Source: Actinomycetes bacterium
GTDB lineage: Bacteria > Actinomycetota > Acidimicrobiia > Spongiisociales > UBA5794
Direction: 5' to 3'
DNA length: 7,829 nucleotides
Assembly (NCBI GenBank): GCA_023336875.1
Contig: JAMBLH010000050.1
Location: 1 to 7,829 of the forward strand
Part shown: in pieces, positions 5,557 to 7,829 of the stretch
How positions within the stretch are numbered: position 1 is the stretch's first letter
How the letters are laid out: every line of letters begins with the position of its first letter
Translations under genes and position numbers: made by a program
The notes under the pieces: model-generated
What the model was told of the DNA's origin: nothing
Seen by the model: only the letters and a program-made list of their open reading frames with translations
Databases searched by the model: none

Positions 5557-6489
5557 CTACGTCGAGAAGAGATCACCAGCGAGATACTTAAGTCCTGTGT
5601 CCACTGCGACGGTTACCACTGTGTGTTCCGGGCCAAGTTCTTTCGCAATATCGATCGCGCCTGTCACGTTGAGGCCTGTCGATATTCCCGCAAGCAGACC
5701 CTCTTCGGCGGCGAGCCGTCGCGCCATGGCCCGACCGTCGGATTCGTCTATCGCCCTCGCCTCGTCGTATCGCCTCTCGTCCAATAGCGGTGGTCGGAAA
5801 CCAATGCCTATGCCTTCAACGCCATGTGTCCCAGCTTCACCCTTGGTGATGAATGGTGTGGAGGCGGGTTCGAATATCACGATCCTGGCGTCCGATCCGC
5901 CCTCGGCGAGCCCGGCGGAGACACCCATCGCAAGCCCCGCCGTGCCGACCGCGGCACAGAACACGTCGATCGGTCGGTCCATCTGCTCGAGCAGTTCGAG
6001 TCCGATGGTTCGGTAGCCAACTAGGGAATCCGCGTTGTTCAATTGGTCTGTCCAGTACGTGTCCGGTTCAGCAGCAAACTTCGATGCCTGATCGATCAAG
6101 CGGTCATGCAGATCGGGTGTGACCATTCCCCCGTCACTCTTGAGGACCGTAAGATCTGCCCCGAACGCACGCATGGTTCTGAGCTTCTCCTCCGCGGATG
6201 CATCGGAGGAGACGACCTTGAGCTTGTACCCCTTCACGGCGCATACATAGCCCAAGGACGAACCTGTGCTCCCACCGGTGTACTCGACGACGGTCATCCC
6301 CGGACGAAGATCGCCTCGCCGTTCGGCCTCTTCGATCATGGCAAGTGCCATACGGTCCTTGTACGAGCCTGTCGGGTTGAACCACTCGAGCTTCACAAAG
6401 ACATCAGCGGCACCGTTCGGTACGACCTTGTGCAGTTGCACCACCGGAGTGTTACCGACCACATCAGTCATTGACGTTCCGACTCGCAT
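5557..6489 (-). CDS. Cysteine-synthase-like PLP-dependent enzyme (beta-substituting, fold type II)
   Basis: A 310-aa protein from the preferred start. It opens with TDVVGNTPVVQLHKV, the classic N-terminus of the OASS/cystathionine beta-synthase family. The PLP lysine is Lys44 in NPTGSYKDR. The substrate loop at 71-76 is TGGSTG, where canonical enzymes have TSGNTG, and the phosphate-binding loop is AVGTAGLAMG near 182, a departure from GTGGT-type loops. Ser270 in GISTG fits the residue contacting the PLP nitrogen, and the C-terminus has VAVDTGLKYL. The fold and PLP chemistry are secure. The altered loops make canonical O-acetylserine sulfhydrylase only one option; desulfhydrase or another beta-replacement activity is possible. 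The ATG at 6489 has GGGAGAG just upstream. ATG 6720 is in frame and would add 77 residues derived from a broken methyltransferase gene. ATG 6471 is a shorter alternative. Regulation may come from the -10-like TATGAT at 6527-6532. Confidence 0.85.
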   Translation of the reverse strand: MRVGTSMTDVVGNTPVVQLHKVVPNGAADVFVKLEWFNPTGSYKDRMALAMIEEAERRGDLRPGMTVVEYTGGSTGSSLGYVCAVKGYKLKVVSSDASAEEKLRTMRAFGADLTVLKSDGGMVTPDLHDRLIDQASKFAAEPDTYWTDQLNNADSLVGYRTIGLELLEQMDRPIDVFCAAVGTAGLAMGVSAGLAEGGSDARIVIFEPASTPFITKGEAGTHGVEGIGIGFRPPLLDERRYDEARAIDESDGRAMARRLAAEEGLLAGISTGLNVTGAIDIAKELGPEHTVVTVAVDTGLKYLAGDLFST

Positions 6490-6526
6490 GGTCTCTCCCA
6501 TCGGTGGTATCTGCTGGCGCTGCGGA

Positions 6527-6532
6527 ATCATA
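6527..6532 (-). promoter_or_regulatory. -10-like TATGAT upstream of the PLP-enzyme start
   Basis: On the minus strand TATGAT occupies 6532-6527, a five-of-six match to TATAAT. It would start a transcript near 6520 with a leader of about 30 nt carrying the ribosome site GGGAGAG before ATG 6489. No matching -35 is seen at the right spacing. It sits at the 3' edge of the methyltransferase fossil. Confidence 0.3.
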
Positions 6533-6540
6533 GACCCCGT

Positions 6541-6720
6541 GGTCAGTGGGCTTGCGTATAGATCGGATACGACGAACCGAGCATCGACACCGAGACGATC
6601 CGCGGTATCGCGCGCAACGTCGAGAGCGATGCCGAGAAGGCGATGCCGGTGACTGTTGCACCCAGCTTTGCCCACGACAGCGTTCCAGTTCGCAAGGTTG
6701 TCGGCGGTGTAGCGGTCCAT
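6541..6720 (-). pseudogene. Fossil of a class I SAM-dependent methyltransferase gene
   Basis: The minus strand from ATG 6720 reads MDRYTADNLANW, the opening typical of a family of actinobacterial SAM methyltransferases. From about 6683 the homologous reading moves to a second frame, TLSWAKLGATVTGIAFSAS, the strand-helix after motif I in these enzymes. At 6626-6625 it returns to the first frame as LDVARDTADRLGVDARF followed by VVSDLYASP. The glycine-rich SAM-binding motif I and roughly 50-60 residues before it are missing at the first junction. One lost base (TCG-CT-CTC where TCG-GCT-CTC would restore frame) explains the second. Everything beyond VVSDLYASP is gone. The ribosome site GAGGTGA before ATG 6720 survives, and the first frame stays open into the PLP enzyme. 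This gene cannot make an active methyltransferase. Confidence 0.75.
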
Positions 6721-6753
6721 TCCGTCACCTCGTGAACGAGTCGTGGGAGGACG

Positions 6754-6763
6754 AACCTACCAT
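6754..6763. promoter_or_regulatory. Overlapping divergent -10-like boxes
   Basis: The ten bases AACCTACCAT contain TACCAT (6758-6763) reading right towards the dehydrogenase gene and TAGGTT (6759-6754 on the minus strand) reading left towards the methyltransferase fossil and PLP enzyme. Each fits TANNNT and gives a leader of about 20-27 nt containing a ribosome site (AGGAAGGG for ATG 6790, GAGGTGA for ATG 6720). The -35 regions are weak on both sides. With only 69 bp between the two starts, a promoter in each direction must fit here. Confidence 0.35.
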
Positions 6764-6789
6764 GACGCTACCGAACAGGAAGGGTGCAG

Positions 6790-7647
6790 ATGAGCATTGA
6801 CAAGGTCGGAATCGTCGGTGGTGGTCAGATGGGTGGGGGCATTGCCGAGGTCTGCGCCAAGGCCGGTGTTGGTGTGATCGTCGTCGAGATGACGGACGAG
6901 TTGGCGGCGAAGTCGAGGGTGGGCATTGAGAAGTCGGTGGCCAAAGCCCTTGAACGAGGGAAGATCGACGAAGCGGGTCGCGACGCGGCGTTGGCGAACC
7001 TGACGTTCACGACCGATCTTGGATCCTTTGCCGACCGTGATCTTGTGATCGAGGCCGTAGTCGAGGATCTCGACGTGAAGCGCGAACTGTTTCAGCAAAT
7101 CGATGAGATCGTCGATTCACCGGATGCGATTCTCGCTTCGAACACATCATCAATCCCCATCACACAGATCGCGACCGCAACGAGTCGCCCGGAGTCTGTG
7201 ATCGGGATGCACTTTTTCAATCCTGCTACCGTAATGCCGCTTGTTGAGGTCATCTCGACCGTGGTCACCGACGAAGCGGTTGCTACTCGCGCCGCCGACT
7301 TTGCAACGGACGTCCTCGGCAAGACCGTCGTCCATGCCAAGGACCGCGCTGGCTTCATCGTGAACAAACTGCTCTGTCCGTACATCTTTGAGGCTGTGCG
7401 GATGTACGAGGAGGGCTTTGCAACGAGAGAGGACATCGATGCCGCCATGGTGAACGGTGTCGGCTACCCGATGGGTCCATTGACCCTGTCTGACCTCATC
7501 GGCAATGACACGATGCTCGCCGTTGCCGACGCATTCATGGAGGAGTACCAGGACCCCCGTTATGCCGCACCTCCTCTCCTGCGACGCATGGTCGAAGCCG
7601 GCCTCCTCGGCCGAAAGTCCGGGAGAGGCTTCTACGACTACAAATAG
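6790..7647 (+). CDS. 3-hydroxyacyl-CoA / 3-hydroxybutyryl-CoA dehydrogenase
   Basis: A 285-aa stand-alone NAD(P)-dependent dehydrogenase that interconverts 3-hydroxyacyl-CoA (typically 3-hydroxybutyryl-CoA) and the 3-oxoacyl-CoA in the cytosol, serving beta-oxidation or butyrate/polyhydroxybutyrate-type metabolism. The N-terminal Rossmann motif is VGIVGGGQMGGGIAE (6-20). The active-site set is Ser120 in SNTSS, His141 in GMHFFNP, Glu153 in LVEVI and Asn192 in FIVNKLL, with spacings close to those of the family. The C-terminal dimerisation helices carry GVGYPMGPLTLSDLIGND and the terminal GLLGRKSGRGFYDY signature. Length is typical of Hbd/FadB2-type single-domain enzymes. ATG 6790 is chosen over in-frame GTG 6784 because AGGAAGGG lies five bases before it and the GTG falls inside that ribosome site. 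The TAG stop is part of the left arm of a 60-nt hairpin. Confidence 0.93.
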   Translation: MSIDKVGIVGGGQMGGGIAEVCAKAGVGVIVVEMTDELAAKSRVGIEKSVAKALERGKIDEAGRDAALANLTFTTDLGSFADRDLVIEAVVEDLDVKRELFQQIDEIVDSPDAILASNTSSIPITQIATATSRPESVIGMHFFNPATVMPLVEVISTVVTDEAVATRAADFATDVLGKTVVHAKDRAGFIVNKLLCPYIFEAVRMYEEGFATREDIDAAMVNGVGYPMGPLTLSDLIGNDTMLAVADAFMEEYQDPRYAAPPLLRRMVEAGLLGRKSGRGFYDYK

Positions 7648-7704
7648 CCCGTTTTGGCGTGGCTAACGGGAACATATTCCCGTAAGCCACGCCAAAACGG
7701 GCTA
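7645..7704. terminator. 60-nt near-perfect hairpin between convergent genes, probable bidirectional terminator
   Basis: The arms 7645-7664 and 7685-7704 are perfectly complementary over 20 bp. After one A-A mismatch (7665/7684) a further 7 bp (7666-7672 with 7677-7683) close on a CATA tetraloop. The left arm starts with the TAG stop of the dehydrogenase, and the right arm ends 2 nt before the stop of the minus-strand gene, so the hairpin is essentially the whole intergenic region. Neither side has a long T-run (TTTG follows on the minus strand), so it would be a U-poor terminator. An inner alternative pairing of cccgtt (7648-7653) with aacggg (7665-7670) also exists. Confidence 0.75.
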
Positions 7705-7706
7705 GG

Positions 7707-7829
7707 TCAGGCGTTTACGCGGGTCGCGCCGTTTGATTCGAGTAAGTGCGTGAGTTGATCCTTCTTGACGAGACCCGATGCGCGCCATCTCTGGGTGACG
7801 GGGCGCTGATTGGAGAGCTTTCCGCCCTG
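7707..7829 (-). CDS. C-terminal end of an unidentified protein (partial)
   Basis: The minus strand is open from the right window edge to a TGA at 7709-7707, giving 40 residues: it begins QGGKLSNQRPVTQRWRASG and continues LVKKDQLTHLLESNGATRVNA. The composition is basic and helix-rich and looks coding. The convergent arrangement around the hairpin, with stops 59 nt apart, supports a real gene end. I do not recognise the family from this fragment; the start and most of the gene lie outside the window. Confidence 0.65.
   Translation of the reverse strand, partial: QGGKLSNQRPVTQRWRASGLVKKDQLTHLLESNGATRVNA

Noticed and set aside
5557..6720. A genuine 387-aa two-domain methyltransferase/PLP fusion
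   Set aside because: The upstream part lacks SAM-binding motif I, switches frame internally and is about 60 codons long, so it cannot be a folded methyltransferase domain.

Overview
This 7.8 kb window reads as chromosomal DNA from a moderately high-GC actinobacterium, most likely of class Acidimicrobiia. The clues are the N-terminal GWWLASDGKWYP tag on the first complete protein, a DUF4328 membrane protein, the divergence of the proteins from better-known actinobacterial families, and TANNNT boxes placed exactly 6 nt before several start codons (leaderless transcription). The taxonomic call is inference. No transposase, integrase, phage gene, tRNA, rRNA or CRISPR array is visible.

Layout, left to right. 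A possible gene tail (1-48) precedes a DUF4328 membrane protein (84-845). A 632-bp gap (846-1477) holds an 8-bp palindrome, two successive hairpins with pyrimidine-rich loops that could be a small RNA, a possible fragment of a decayed small gene, and four tandem copies of a heptad NGTCTAC. Next is a coupled pair sharing 4 bp: an epoxide-hydrolase-type alpha/beta hydrolase (1478-2338) and a PlsC-type acyltransferase (2335-3099). Then come an NYN-domain RNase-like protein with two OST-HTH/LOTUS domains (3112-4140), an unrecognised 127-aa protein (4199-4582) and a HAD-superfamily phosphatase (4600-5547). On the minus strand lie a cysteine-synthase-like PLP enzyme (5557-6489) and, just upstream of it, the remains of a SAM methyltransferase gene (6541-6720) that is still in frame with it. 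A divergent 3-hydroxyacyl-CoA dehydrogenase (6790-7647) ends inside a 60-nt near-perfect hairpin that fills the gap to a convergent partial gene at the right edge.

Functionally this is a mixed set of housekeeping and accessory metabolism (epoxide/lipid handling, phospholipid acylation, short-chain acyl-CoA oxidation, sulfur amino-acid-type PLP chemistry) plus one predicted RNA-processing protein. Only the hydrolase/acyltransferase pair looks like an operon. Several other genes appear to have their own compact promoter, some squeezed into gaps of 12-17 nt.

The points most worth a second look are the methyltransferase fossil fused in frame to the PLP enzyme, the two-hairpin small-RNA candidate at 1018-1153, the 60-nt hairpin containing a stop codon, the NYN plus tandem LOTUS protein, and the repeated TANNNT-N6-ATG spacing.
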